From Desulfitibacter alkalitolerans DSM 16504 (lineage in GTDB: Bacteria; Bacillota; DSM-16504; Desulfitibacterales; Desulfitibacteraceae), in the NCBI RefSeq assembly GCF_000620305.1, contig NZ_KK211106.1, forward strand, positions 84,769-148,768: a stretch of 64,000 nt of DNA, in the 5' to 3' direction. The notes under the pieces were generated by a model. The model saw nothing but the letters and a program-made list of their open reading frames with translations. It was not told where the DNA came from and did not search any database. This document shows positions 11,972 to 20,238 of the stretch, in pieces (position 1 is the stretch's first letter; each line of letters opens with the position of its first letter). Position numbers and translations under genes: made by a program.

Positions 11972-13779
11972 CATTAAGTAAGCTTTTACACGCTAAAACT
12001 GTTAAGCAATTCTTATTGAACAAAAATTCCATTTGCCTTTTGGCAAAAACACCTTAAAATGAACTGAGCAAAGATTAGATAAAGAAGTTAAGCCTAAGCC
12101 TGAAACTCTATTTATCAGCTTTTTGATATTGTAGGCTGCAACTTTAAAGCCAAACCAGAATTTTGAGCGCACTAATCCCCTAACAGGCATATAATCTACC
12201 TGGTATTTTCTTCTAAATACAGAAGGGATACCCTCGACTCCTGCTCTTTGGCTTACAAGCTTATTGTATTCAGCGTCATCCATTTTTGCACGTTGTAAAT
12301 CAGTATTGTATCTCTTAGCACTAAATCTAACTACATTATCTTTTTTCTGCTCTTTCATAGGACACTTGTCCTTATGTGGACAGTCTTGACATTGCTCTTT
12401 ACTAAATTTTGCTGTATATGATTTGCCTTTTTCATCATAATAAGCTTCAATTGGTTCCTGATTGTTAGGGCATCTATTTACTACATTTTTATCTTCATCA
12501 ATGCTAAAGCTGCTGTAACTTAGTTTGTCTGTTGCTGGTTTTCTACCAACTAGCTCGCCTGGGATTAGCTCAATGCCTTTAGATGCTGCGTTTTCTGCTT
12601 TTTCTTGTTTATAATAGGCGCCATCTACTATCAATTGTATTTTTTCTGAACTTGTTTCTTCTAGCTTAGAAATGGTATCATCTGCAAACTTAGAGTCACT
12701 ATAGGTATTTGGTTTTAGGTCGTATGAGGTTATTATACTGTTTTTTTCGTTAAAGCTCTCTGCTACATTTGCCACATATCCTGTGTTTTTCCCATATTTT
12801 TTGCGGTATGTGGCGTCTGGGTCTGTTGGATTTTGTAGGCTGTCTGGTGCTATTTCTTTTCCTGCTTTGGGAATAGATTTTCCTGTTTCATCTTGGGTTA
12901 ATTGTTCTTTAAGCATCCTGGTGAGTAATTGATATTCTTCTGTTTGTGTAACAGTTTCACCAATGTGTGAGCCAGCTTGATGTAATCCTTGGGCTTGTTT
13001 TAAAAGAAATTCTAGCTTGCTTTCTGACTCAATATCTCTTGTTCGATAAATTGTTTCGTTCTTATGACCGCTTTCTAGGTAAGCTTTATATTCTTCTGCA
13101 ATAGCATCACCAGCTACTTTGTTTAAGAGCTTTACAAATCTGGCATTTACTGAATAAACTAGTTCTATGCGGCTTAGCTTTTTACAGGATGAGCTAACCA
13201 TAAATGAGTCCATTCGTACTTTTTTGTTATCTATTTCAAGATATTTAGCTATAATTTCAGCCTGTTCTTCTACTTCCTGCTTTATTAAGTCAATGCCGGT
13301 TTCCTTTTCGTAGTTATATAATCTAGTCCTAAAGTTAGTTAAGGTGTTAATTGAAACAGGCTGTTGTTCAAAGCTAGTGGTTCTTAATGCATATTGAAAT
13401 CTGGTGTCAAAATGTAGTGAGCCTATTAGGTCCTCATCGGTTAGTCCAAATATCTCTTTTAGGATCAATAATCCTATAATGATATTTACTGGTGTGTTTG
13501 GTCTGGTAGCATGGTTATCGCTGTATAATACAGCAAACCGTTCTTCTTTTATGTTAGGAAATATATATTCTTGGAATGTATGGGCCCAGCTTTTTAGTAA
13601 TATTTTCTTAAGGTATTGGGGCATTGTATTTATTGGGTCCATCATTGTAATCTGTTGTGAATTATTCCTGCAAAACATGTATTCCTCACTCCTCCAAGGG
13701 TTCTGATATTTATATTATATCAGATTTACCCTTTTCTGTAAGGGATTTCATGCTTTTTGTGGGACAATCATTCATATAT
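11972..13779 (-). mobile_element. IS1182-family insertion sequence (approximate limits)
   Basis: The element contains one intact transposase gene. TTAAACCA occurs at 11964-11971 and at 13780-13787, which would fit an 8-bp target duplication around a 1.8-kb element. Clear terminal inverted repeats were not found, so the limits are tentative. Removing the element would rejoin perR to a promoter and Per-box-like operator about 50 bp from its start codon. Confidence 0.5.
12002..13678 (-). CDS. IS1182-family transposase
   Basis: The 558-aa protein has the layout of IS1182 transposases: an N-terminal DUF772-type domain (NIIIGLLILKEIFGLTDEDL, LHFDTRFQYALRTT), a middle DDE-fold segment (KIQLIVDGAYY), and a C-terminal domain with zinc-ribbon-like cysteines (CQDCPHKDKCPM) and GVEGIPSVFRRK. 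It catalyses DNA transposition. The frame is uninterrupted, so it may be active. It is oriented with perR-katG and has no visible terminator after it, so transcription may continue into perR. Confidence 0.93.
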   Translation of the reverse strand: MFCRNNSQQITMMDPINTMPQYLKKILLKSWAHTFQEYIFPNIKEERFAVLYSDNHATRPNTPVNIIIGLLILKEIFGLTDEDLIGSLHFDTRFQYALRTTSFEQQPVSINTLTNFRTRLYNYEKETGIDLIKQEVEEQAEIIAKYLEIDNKKVRMDSFMVSSSCKKLSRIELVYSVNARFVKLLNKVAGDAIAEEYKAYLESGHKNETIYRTRDIESESKLEFLLKQAQGLHQAGSHIGETVTQTEEYQLLTRMLKEQLTQDETGKSIPKAGKEIAPDSLQNPTDPDATYRKKYGKNTGYVANVAESFNEKNSIITSYDLKPNTYSDSKFADDTISKLEETSSEKIQLIVDGAYYKQEKAENAASKGIELIPGELVGRKPATDKLSYSSFSIDEDKNVVNRCPNNQEPIEAYYDEKGKSYTAKFSKEQCQDCPHKDKCPMKEQKKDNVVRFSAKRYNTDLQRAKMDDAEYNKLVSQRAGVEGIPSVFRRKYQVDYMPVRGLVRSKFWFGFKVAAYNIKKLINRVSGLGLTSLSNLCSVHFKVFLPKGKWNFCSIRIA

Positions 13780-13811
13780 TTAAACCAACTTTCATAAAAG
13801 AATGAATCAAA

Positions 13812-13833
13812 AGTAATAATAATTATTATTACT
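13812..13833. promoter_or_regulatory. Per/Fur-box-like perfect palindrome
   Basis: A 22-base perfect palindrome (AGTAATAATAA and its complement) contains TAATAAT-A-ATTATTA. This matches the 7-1-7 PerR box TTATAATnATTATAA with one mismatch in each half. It starts six bases after the -10 of a strong minus-strand promoter, so a bound repressor would cover the start site. Confidence 0.65.
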
Positions 13834-13839
13834 ATATAA

Positions 13840-13868
13840 ATTGTAACGAAAGAATTTCTACTTGTCAA
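13840..13868 (-). promoter_or_regulatory. Strong sigma-A promoter, probably the original perR-katG promoter
   Basis: On the minus strand TTGACA (13868-13863), a 17-base spacer and TACAAT (13845-13840) form a near-consensus promoter. It points toward the transposase and the perR-katG operon. The Per-like palindrome lies directly downstream. Confidence 0.72.
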
Positions 13869-13869
13869 T

Positions 13870-13983
13870 ATAAGTTATTATAGCAAACATATAAAAACTG
13901 GATAAAACTGGCGTTCTGCTAGCAGCACCGTTGCAAGCCAAAGCTTGTTTTATATATAACTTAAATGGCTATAATAACCTTAT
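13870..13983. repeat. Imperfect inverted repeat enclosing about 85 bp
   Basis: ATAAGTTATTATAGC at 13870-13884 is matched by GCTATAATAACCTTAT at 13968-13983, with one bulged base. It carries no reading frame. It may be a small miniature element or a structured leader. The rest of the 13679-14007 gap holds the Per-like operator and promoter. Confidence 0.45.
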
Positions 13984-14007
13984 AATAATAAAGATGGGGT
14001 GTTTACA

Positions 14008-14460
14008 ATGAAAGACAGGATTGCCATGGGTTTTATAGCAGGTATCATAGCAGGAGTTTTCATGAATTTAATAGACTATATTGGTGTTTATGTTGTAGGT
14101 TTTGATGATGTACTTCTCCTCGAATGGGCAGCTGTATTAATGTATGGAAGGCCTCAAGAAAACATGCTGGAGGCATCACTAGCACAGGCTGGACAGCTTG
14201 TATTTTCTGGTTTCTTGGGAATATTTTTTGCATATATTATGTTAAAGATTACAAGTGGAAACTACTTATTCAAGGGCTGGTTGTATGGAATATTGACATG
14301 GTTTTTTATATATGCACTTACCATAGTATTCCAGGTGCCTTTTTTAACTAGACATCCTTTTGAAGCTGTTGTAGTCCACATCATTGCCTCCTCTGTATAC
14401 GGATTAGTTCTAGCTGAAGCACTAAAAAGGCTTGACCAGGGGGTAGGTTTGATAAACTGA
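14008..14460 (+). CDS. Small four-helix membrane protein of unknown function
   Basis: The 150-aa protein has four hydrophobic segments (GFIAGIIAGVFMNLIDYIG; LVFSGFLGIFFAYIMLKI; WLYGILTWFFIYALTIVF; VVVHIIASSVYGLVLAEAL). ATG 14008 is chosen over GTG 13999 because GATGGGG lies 8 bases before it. I do not recognise a named family with confidence; it resembles small Firmicutes integral membrane proteins of the YqhR type. It stands alone, 178 bp before a GntR regulator. Confidence 0.75.
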   Translation: MKDRIAMGFIAGIIAGVFMNLIDYIGVYVVGFDDVLLLEWAAVLMYGRPQENMLEASLAQAGQLVFSGFLGIFFAYIMLKITSGNYLFKGWLYGILTWFFIYALTIVFQVPFLTRHPFEAVVVHIIASSVYGLVLAEALKRLDQGVGLIN

Positions 14461-14560
14461 AAAAAGTTATATTTGCTTAGCTACTAAAAATTTAAGCAGC
14501 TCTGTATTTATTTTGTTTTTAGTAGGCCATGGAATTACCAAGTTCCTATGGATTTTAATA

Positions 14561-14606
14561 TTGACCTTTTATTTATAACTGTTATATTATATATATAACA
14601 GTTATA
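14561..14606 (+). promoter_or_regulatory. Promoter with overlapping GntR operator
   Basis: TTGACC (14561-14566) and TATTAT (14585-14590, 18-base spacer) form a promoter. A perfect 13-bp inverted repeat, TATAACTGTTATA at 14574-14586 and TATAACAGTTATA at 14594-14606 with a 7-base gap, covers the -10 element. The placement suggests that the downstream GntR protein represses its own operon. Confidence 0.7.
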
Positions 14607-14637
14607 TCTTTTATAACAAGCATTAAGGAGGCTAATG

Positions 14638-15033
14638 ATGATTATAAAAATAGATCTGCAGTCGGAAATTCCAATCTACACCCAGCTTCAAAACAGCATT
14701 ATTGAAGGGATTGTCACAGGTGAACTAAAACCTGGTGAAGCGCTCCCATCTGTGCGCAATATGGCCTCAGATATTGGAATAAACATGCATACAGTTAACA
14801 AGGCTTATAATTTGCTTAGACAGGAGGGGTTTATCCAGAGCCATAGGCAAAAGGGTGTTGTGATAAATCCAGATGGCATGCCCCAGGTGACTGAAGAATA
14901 TCTGGAAAAGCTCAAGCAAGTACTTGGACCCATAATTGCTGAAGCCTTATGCAGGGGAATGGAAGCCGAAGACTTTAATACATTATGCAGTGGAATTTAT
15001 AGTAATTTACAGGAGAAAAGGAGGCAGGTTTAA
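14638..15033 (+). CDS. GntR-family transcriptional regulator, YtrA type
   Basis: The 131-aa protein has an N-terminal winged helix (IYTQLQNSIIEGIVTGELKPGEALPSVR, then MHTVNKAYNLLRQEGFI) and only a short C-terminal helical tail, as in the YtrA subfamily. These dimers repress linked membrane protein or ABC genes. AAGGAGG lies six bases before ATG 14638, which is preferred to ATG 14635. The stop codon touches the start of the DUF1648 membrane protein gene. A strong inverted repeat over its promoter is the likely autoregulatory operator. Confidence 0.92.
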   Translation: MIIKIDLQSEIPIYTQLQNSIIEGIVTGELKPGEALPSVRNMASDIGINMHTVNKAYNLLRQEGFIQSHRQKGVVINPDGMPQVTEEYLEKLKQVLGPIIAEALCRGMEAEDFNTLCSGIYSNLQEKRRQV

Positions 15034-16137
15034 ATGGACTTTATATTCTTACTGGTCACGTATAGCATCTATCTTATTTTAGGCATTCTTATGGGCTTTA
15101 TGCCGTATCTTACAAGAAAAACGGAAAGCTTTGGTGTGACCATACCTGAGGATACTTATTATTGTCAGGAATTAAGAAATATGCGAAAAAAGTACTCACT
15201 ACAAGCTGCTCTGATATATGTGCCATTGACAATATGTTCAATAATACTGTCATTTAATGCAGCAGAGGAACGAGCATCACTTATTTATGGAATAGGCCTT
15301 GTACTTTTAATTGGACTTCTTTTTGCTTTATATTTAAAATACCATTTTCAAATGAAAAAATTTAAGTCCCAAAAAAAGTGGGGTGAAGAAAAACCAAAGG
15401 CCATTATCATAGATACAGGCTTCCGAAATAAAAAACTAACCTATTCCAATGCCTGGTTTATAATCCCCACAATAATAATGATGGCTACACTTGCAGTAAC
15501 CCTTGTTTATTTTGATAGAATCCCTGAAAGGATACCTCTGCAATATAATTTTTCCGGTGAGGTAACCAGATGGGCTGAAAAATCACCAAGATCAGTGTTT
15601 TGGATTCCTGTTCAGCAGCTTATGATGATAGGCTTATTTGCATTTATAAACTATACAATATCCAGGGCAAAGCAACAAATAGACCCAAGTAATCCCGAAA
15701 AGTCTCTTGTGCAAAATCAAATCTTTAGACTCAGATGGTCGGCATATATTATTGCCACAGGAACATTTATGGTGTTAATTTTTACAGTAGTTCAGCTATC
15801 CTTTATATTTAACATAAGTCCCCAAATAGTATGGTCTGTACCCATGGTTATAACTGCCTTACTTGTCATAGGGGCAGCTGCAATAAGCATAACCACTGGG
15901 CAGGGCGGAAGCCGAGTGGTTGTAGGCGATGGGACAAAAAGAGAAGAAATTGACAGAGATGATGACAAATATTGGAAGTTAGGACAGTTTTACTTTAACC
16001 CCAATGATCCTACCATCTTTCTGGAAAAACGTTTTGGCATAGGTTGGACTATAAATTTTGCTAGTATAAAGGCATGGTTGATACTTTTAGGAGTAATTGG
16101 CTTGATAATTGGTATCCAGTTTCTATTTAGAGTATAA
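15034..16137 (+). CDS. DUF1648 / DUF5808-type membrane protein
   Basis: The 367-aa protein has about eight membrane segments. The central FDRIPERIPLQYNFSGEVTRWAEKS is a DUF1648 signature, also found in SdpI-like immunity proteins. The C-terminal YWKLGQFYFNPNDPTIFLEKRFGIGWTINF resembles DUF5808. Its biochemical role is not known. It is co-transcribed with the YtrA-type regulator (no gap), an arrangement common for cell-envelope stress or antimicrobial-peptide response genes; that role is inference. Confidence 0.82.
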   Translation: MDFIFLLVTYSIYLILGILMGFMPYLTRKTESFGVTIPEDTYYCQELRNMRKKYSLQAALIYVPLTICSIILSFNAAEERASLIYGIGLVLLIGLLFALYLKYHFQMKKFKSQKKWGEEKPKAIIIDTGFRNKKLTYSNAWFIIPTIIMMATLAVTLVYFDRIPERIPLQYNFSGEVTRWAEKSPRSVFWIPVQQLMMIGLFAFINYTISRAKQQIDPSNPEKSLVQNQIFRLRWSAYIIATGTFMVLIFTVVQLSFIFNISPQIVWSVPMVITALLVIGAAAISITTGQGGSRVVVGDGTKREEIDRDDDKYWKLGQFYFNPNDPTIFLEKRFGIGWTINFASIKAWLILLGVIGLIIGIQFLFRV

Positions 16138-16359
16138 GTAAAAACAGGCCTGGCTGGCTTATTGCCCTAACATTAATAAACCTTCTGCTGATTAGTTATG
16201 ATAAATACATTTCTAAAGAGCCGATTATAAAGTGATTAATAAGCTATGGAATATTTCACTGGCACATTTAACCTAGAGATTTAAAGAGTCTGTCTATTTA
16301 TTTTTCCCCTTTGATAAAGTACAATAAATACTTGGAGGAAATAATTATAGGGGGATAAC

Positions 16360-18264
16360 ATGAAACTACTTAAATCTAGAAAAATTGTAGCCCTTGCACT
16401 AGTAACAGCCATTGTTCTAATTTTACTGCATATAAATGCTGGAAGCTATAAAATGCCAGAGGGCTATGCTTTTGCAAAAGAAGTGTGGCAGCAAAAGGGC
16501 GTGGACGATCCTTTTGGCAGAGAAGTGGACGGATCCAATGCTAACCCTTATGACGTGATTGTCTGGGGCAGTGATCCTGAAGGCATTGCGGCAGCCCTTT
16601 CTGCAGCCAGAAATGGTCTGCATACCCTGCTCATTGACCATAGAGATAGGGTTGGAGGATTGTTTATTGTTGGTGAGCTTAACTTTATTGACATGAATTA
16701 TGATGATAACAAGAATCTTGTTACTAAAGGCATCTTTGAAGAGTTTTATAAAAAGGTTGGAGGAATGGTTTTTGATATTGACAAGGGGCAAAGGGTCTTT
16801 GAGGAAATGCTGGCTGCCGAAGAATTGCTAACTGTTAAGCTCAATTACCAGCTAATCCATCCGCAAATAGATGAGCTGCAAACAAGTGTCACATCTATCA
16901 AAGTCAGAGATTCAGCAGGCAATGAAAGAGATTTTTACGGTAAAATATTTATTGATGCTTCCCAGGACGCAGACCTGGCGTATATGGCTGGTGTTCCCTT
17001 TACAATGGGCTTTGAAGATATTGGGCTTCCAGGAAAATTCCAGGCATCTACTCTGGTATTTCGAATTGTGGGAGTTAACTGGTATCGTGTAATGTGGGAG
17101 ACCCTTCTGGTGGATAGAAGGTCAAGTTCAAAGGCTACCTTTAAAGCTGCCTGGGGTTATGATGACCATATTAGAAAGTATCAGCCTGAAAGTGATAGAA
17201 TTAGCTTTAGAGGCTTTAATATGGCAAGGCAAAAAGATGGGCAGGTGCTAATTAATGGTCTTTTAATATATGGAGTTGACGCAGCTAACCCTCAATCAAG
17301 AGCTGATGCAAAAGAACTTGCAAAAAGTGAGGCTTACAGGTTTATAGAGTATGCCCGAAAAAACCTGCCGGGATTTGAAAAAGCCAGCATATCAGGTTTT
17401 GCAGATGAACTTTATGTTAGACAAACGAGACATATGAAGGGTTTGTACCGAATGACCATTGATGATGTCCTTGAAAACCGTGACCATTGGGATAGAATTG
17501 GTTATGGAGGGTATCCAGTAGACATCCAGGCTGTAGACAAGCATTTTCCTGGCATTGTAATTGGGGAACCCTCTAAATATGCACTGCCTTTTAGGACAAT
17601 GGTTCCGCTAGATGTTAATAACCTTTTGGTGGTGGGCCGTTCTGCTAGCTATGATTCATTGGCCCATGGAAGTGCCAGGATTGTAGGTGTTGGAATGGCA
17701 GGAGCACAAGCAGCGGGTGCTGCTTCGGCCTATTCTCTGGCTACAAAAAGAAGCTTTCAGGAGATAGCAGCATCTCAAGAAGATTTAGAGTTCATTAGAG
17801 GTGTACTGGCCGATCAAGGTGCACTTGTAAAGCCATGGGAAAGCAAACCCCCTAAAGTGGCTGGGCATGAGCATTATCCTGCAATGCAGGAGTTAAGACG
17901 CTTGGGGGTTATAGTAGGCGGCTACAACAACAATTATATGCTGGACGACCCCCTATCTATTCAGGCCTTTTTAAACCTTCTTTTTAATGGAGCACTTAGA
18001 ACACTTAATCTTGCAGGCCACGGGGACCTTGCTGATAAAATGTACTTCGTTATATCACAGGAACAGGGAGATGTAAATTCAGATAATATTAAAAGTGTTT
18101 TTGAGAACTTTAAGAGGTTTAATCCCCATTTAAATAGCCTCTATACAGAAGCTGATTATAATAGCTTTATTAATAACCTTCCTAAGGATGATGAAGAAAA
18201 CAGTCAAATATCCAGGGGAGAACTGTATAAATATATTGCAGATTATCTTGCCATGCTTAAATGA
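16360..18264 (+). CDS. Membrane-anchored FAD-dependent oxidoreductase
   Basis: The 634-aa protein begins with a basic stretch and a hydrophobic segment (IVALALVTAIVLILLHINAG), an uncleaved anchor or signal peptide without a twin-arginine motif. A Rossmann FAD-binding domain (FAD_oxidored type) follows: YDVIVWGSDPEGIAAALSAARNG, DHRDRVGG and IDASQDADLAYMAGV. A second dinucleotide-type region is ARIVGVGMAGAQAAGAASAYS. The substrate is unknown. The last 130 residues (ELRRLGVIVGGYNN onward) are not part of the flavin domain and faintly resemble S-layer-type modules. It stands alone and ends in a strong terminator. Confidence 0.82.
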   Translation: MKLLKSRKIVALALVTAIVLILLHINAGSYKMPEGYAFAKEVWQQKGVDDPFGREVDGSNANPYDVIVWGSDPEGIAAALSAARNGLHTLLIDHRDRVGGLFIVGELNFIDMNYDDNKNLVTKGIFEEFYKKVGGMVFDIDKGQRVFEEMLAAEELLTVKLNYQLIHPQIDELQTSVTSIKVRDSAGNERDFYGKIFIDASQDADLAYMAGVPFTMGFEDIGLPGKFQASTLVFRIVGVNWYRVMWETLLVDRRSSSKATFKAAWGYDDHIRKYQPESDRISFRGFNMARQKDGQVLINGLLIYGVDAANPQSRADAKELAKSEAYRFIEYARKNLPGFEKASISGFADELYVRQTRHMKGLYRMTIDDVLENRDHWDRIGYGGYPVDIQAVDKHFPGIVIGEPSKYALPFRTMVPLDVNNLLVVGRSASYDSLAHGSARIVGVGMAGAQAAGAASAYSLATKRSFQEIAASQEDLEFIRGVLADQGALVKPWESKPPKVAGHEHYPAMQELRRLGVIVGGYNNNYMLDDPLSIQAFLNLLFNGALRTLNLAGHGDLADKMYFVISQEQGDVNSDNIKSVFENFKRFNPHLNSLYTEADYNSFINNLPKDDEENSQISRGELYKYIADYLAMLK

Positions 18265-18311
18265 TTTTTTAAAAGTTTCCATGGGCAACCCCCTGAGCGT
18301 TCCCTAATAAA

Positions 18312-18335
18312 AAGGCCGTCATATGTGACGGCCTT
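18312..18335. terminator. Bidirectional terminator
   Basis: AAGGCCGTCA and TGACGGCCTT form a perfect 10-bp stem with a TATG loop. It lies between the convergent FAD oxidoreductase and membrane protein genes. Confidence 0.85.
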
Positions 18336-18348
18336 CTGCTGAATTATA

Positions 18349-19887
18349 TTAAATTGAAAGCAGGGCGTATATAACACCTAGTAATCCTATACCTGCTAAT
18401 ATGAATACAGGAAGCTTTGGCATATATCCATCCTTTTCCATTGCTTTGCCAAACATGAAGAATACGAATGGGTGAACCAAAAATGGCATGGCAAAGATAA
18501 AGGGAATCAAGCTAGCTTCTTCAGTTCCAAACATTCCACCCTGGGTTGCAGCAAATAAACCGAAGTGAGATAGGGCAGATGACTTAGCCATACCTGCGTA
18601 GCCAATTGGCATACCAAAAACACTTAATAGGACAAAACCACCAAACATTGCGGTAAGCTGCCATCCAAGCGAAAACTGCATTAAGCCTTTAACCTCTTTA
18701 CTGTCTTTTCCATCAGCAGTTCTAAGAGTTTTTACAGATAATGCTGTTATTATAACACCGGCTACGAATATGGCTGCTGCAGGAGCCAGCATCAATTCTC
18801 CCTTACCAGCGCTAAGGGCTAATACTGAAAACACAAAGATGTGGGCGGCAAAGGGTACGTTAATCATAATGGGAGCCCTGTTGGCTGCTATTTTACCAAG
18901 GTCTCCTGCAGTACATGCACCTGTTAGACCAGAGTGGGATAAGGCTCCAGCCATACCAGGCGCCAGGTTGCGTGCATGAGATGTATTTGCAAGGAGCATA
19001 AGCACAGCAATACCACCAAACATCCATAAAAGCTGTCCAAAGAAACCATAAGCCAATACTGCATTCATTCCTGTTATTGCAAAGGCATCGGCAATCCTGG
19101 AACCGCCAATCATGAAGTTTCCTGCCAGCACTACTGGTATACCAGCAAATAATAATGCCCTTACAGTTGGACCAAAACACCACTTATACAGCACAGCTCC
19201 CAGACCAGCTGAAATCAGCATTGCAAAGAATATTTGAGGTAATGCAATAATAGGTCTAATCCAGGCAGCAATATAGAAGGAGATTATCAAAACAATACCA
19301 ATGGTTAAGATTTCTAGAAGGCCTTTTCTGATATAAAGTCTCTTATCTTTAATTGTAGCCTTGTAGTCAATTAGAATTACAGAACCAACCAGGCCTATAT
19401 AAGCTAACAGAGGATAGTATCTGCTCAAATCACCAGCATTAATACCCACAATTAACCTATATGCAGCTTCTATACCCAGCAACAGGAAAAATGCACGAAT
19501 AATGAAAACAAGCTGTGTCCTGTTTGTACCTAAAACAGTTTCCTCCTGTGACGGAACTACCATGCTATCAGGTTCCAGCTCTATTCCACCAAATATTTTT
19601 CTTAACTCCTGTCCACCAACAAAAAAGGATACTGTTAGTGCAATAATTGTGGTTCTACTAATAAGATCAATAATTTGAAATTCAGGCAATCCTGGTGTAG
19701 AAACACCACTGGCAACTAATACATAACCCATGGCTAGTCCAAAAATAACGATAATTAAGATTGGTGAATACCTGGTACCTGCAACAACAGTTCTTGAAAT
19801 AAGCACCATGGGAATTAATAAGAAAAGTGATAACCAAAACTGATTTAAAATTTGTAATTTAGCAAGTTGTATTAGAATGTCTTCCAT
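18349..19887 (-). CDS. Multi-spanning membrane protein, putative transporter
   Basis: The 512-aa protein is almost wholly hydrophobic, with about 13 membrane segments and a short hydrophilic loop near residues 100-125. It starts with ATG 19887 behind GGGAGG. Segments such as GMAGALSHSGLTGACTAGDLGKIAANRAP have the small-residue pattern of re-entrant transport motifs. I cannot assign it to a named transporter family from the sequence. It is a single gene with its own terminator. Confidence 0.75.
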   Translation of the reverse strand: MEDILIQLAKLQILNQFWLSLFLLIPMVLISRTVVAGTRYSPILIIVIFGLAMGYVLVASGVSTPGLPEFQIIDLISRTTIIALTVSFFVGGQELRKIFGGIELEPDSMVVPSQEETVLGTNRTQLVFIIRAFFLLLGIEAAYRLIVGINAGDLSRYYPLLAYIGLVGSVILIDYKATIKDKRLYIRKGLLEILTIGIVLIISFYIAAWIRPIIALPQIFFAMLISAGLGAVLYKWCFGPTVRALLFAGIPVVLAGNFMIGGSRIADAFAITGMNAVLAYGFFGQLLWMFGGIAVLMLLANTSHARNLAPGMAGALSHSGLTGACTAGDLGKIAANRAPIMINVPFAAHIFVFSVLALSAGKGELMLAPAAAIFVAGVIITALSVKTLRTADGKDSKEVKGLMQFSLGWQLTAMFGGFVLLSVFGMPIGYAGMAKSSALSHFGLFAATQGGMFGTEEASLIPFIFAMPFLVHPFVFFMFGKAMEKDGYMPKLPVFILAGIGLLGVIYALLSI

Positions 19888-20238
19888 TTTTATCCTCCCT
19901 CATACTTTTACATTGGAACTTAAAATTTATTAACCTTTCCTATCATAACAGGATTACCATATCACCTCCATTGCTAATTTCTACAAAAAAGAACAAAAAT
20001 ATTTCAAATCACAATAAAAGCTATTGTTTTTATTCAATAATAAGCTTGTGATTATTATAACATTCGCTTTACTTATAGACCATATGAAAATTTTTAATAA
20101 GTAATAGTTGTAAAATTCACATTAATTAATAGAAGAAAAAACTAAATCTGGGGACTTAAACCTGACATTAATAGTATTCATGGCAGGAATGTCCCCAAAA
20201 TAATTGTTAGGTGAATCTTTACAAAGATTATTAGGTTT
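19888..20238. other. Intergenic region with a GGGGAC/GTCCCC repeat
   Basis: This 351-bp stretch holds no convincing gene. It contains the ribosome site and presumably the promoter of the upstream minus-strand gene, AT-rich sequence, and one repeat-like element at 20150-20196. Confidence 0.6.
20150..20196. repeat. GGGGAC ... GTCCCC dispersed-repeat-like element
   Basis: GGGGAC at 20150-20155 and GTCCCC at 20191-20196 frame 35 bases. A similarly framed element lies at 46309-46348. Such ends are typical of REP-like dispersed sequences in clostridial genomes. Confidence 0.45.

Noticed and set aside
14440-14460. Third copy of the 27-bp repeat at the end of the four-helix membrane protein gene
   Set aside because: Only about 16 of 22 bases match, which is not enough to separate it from chance.
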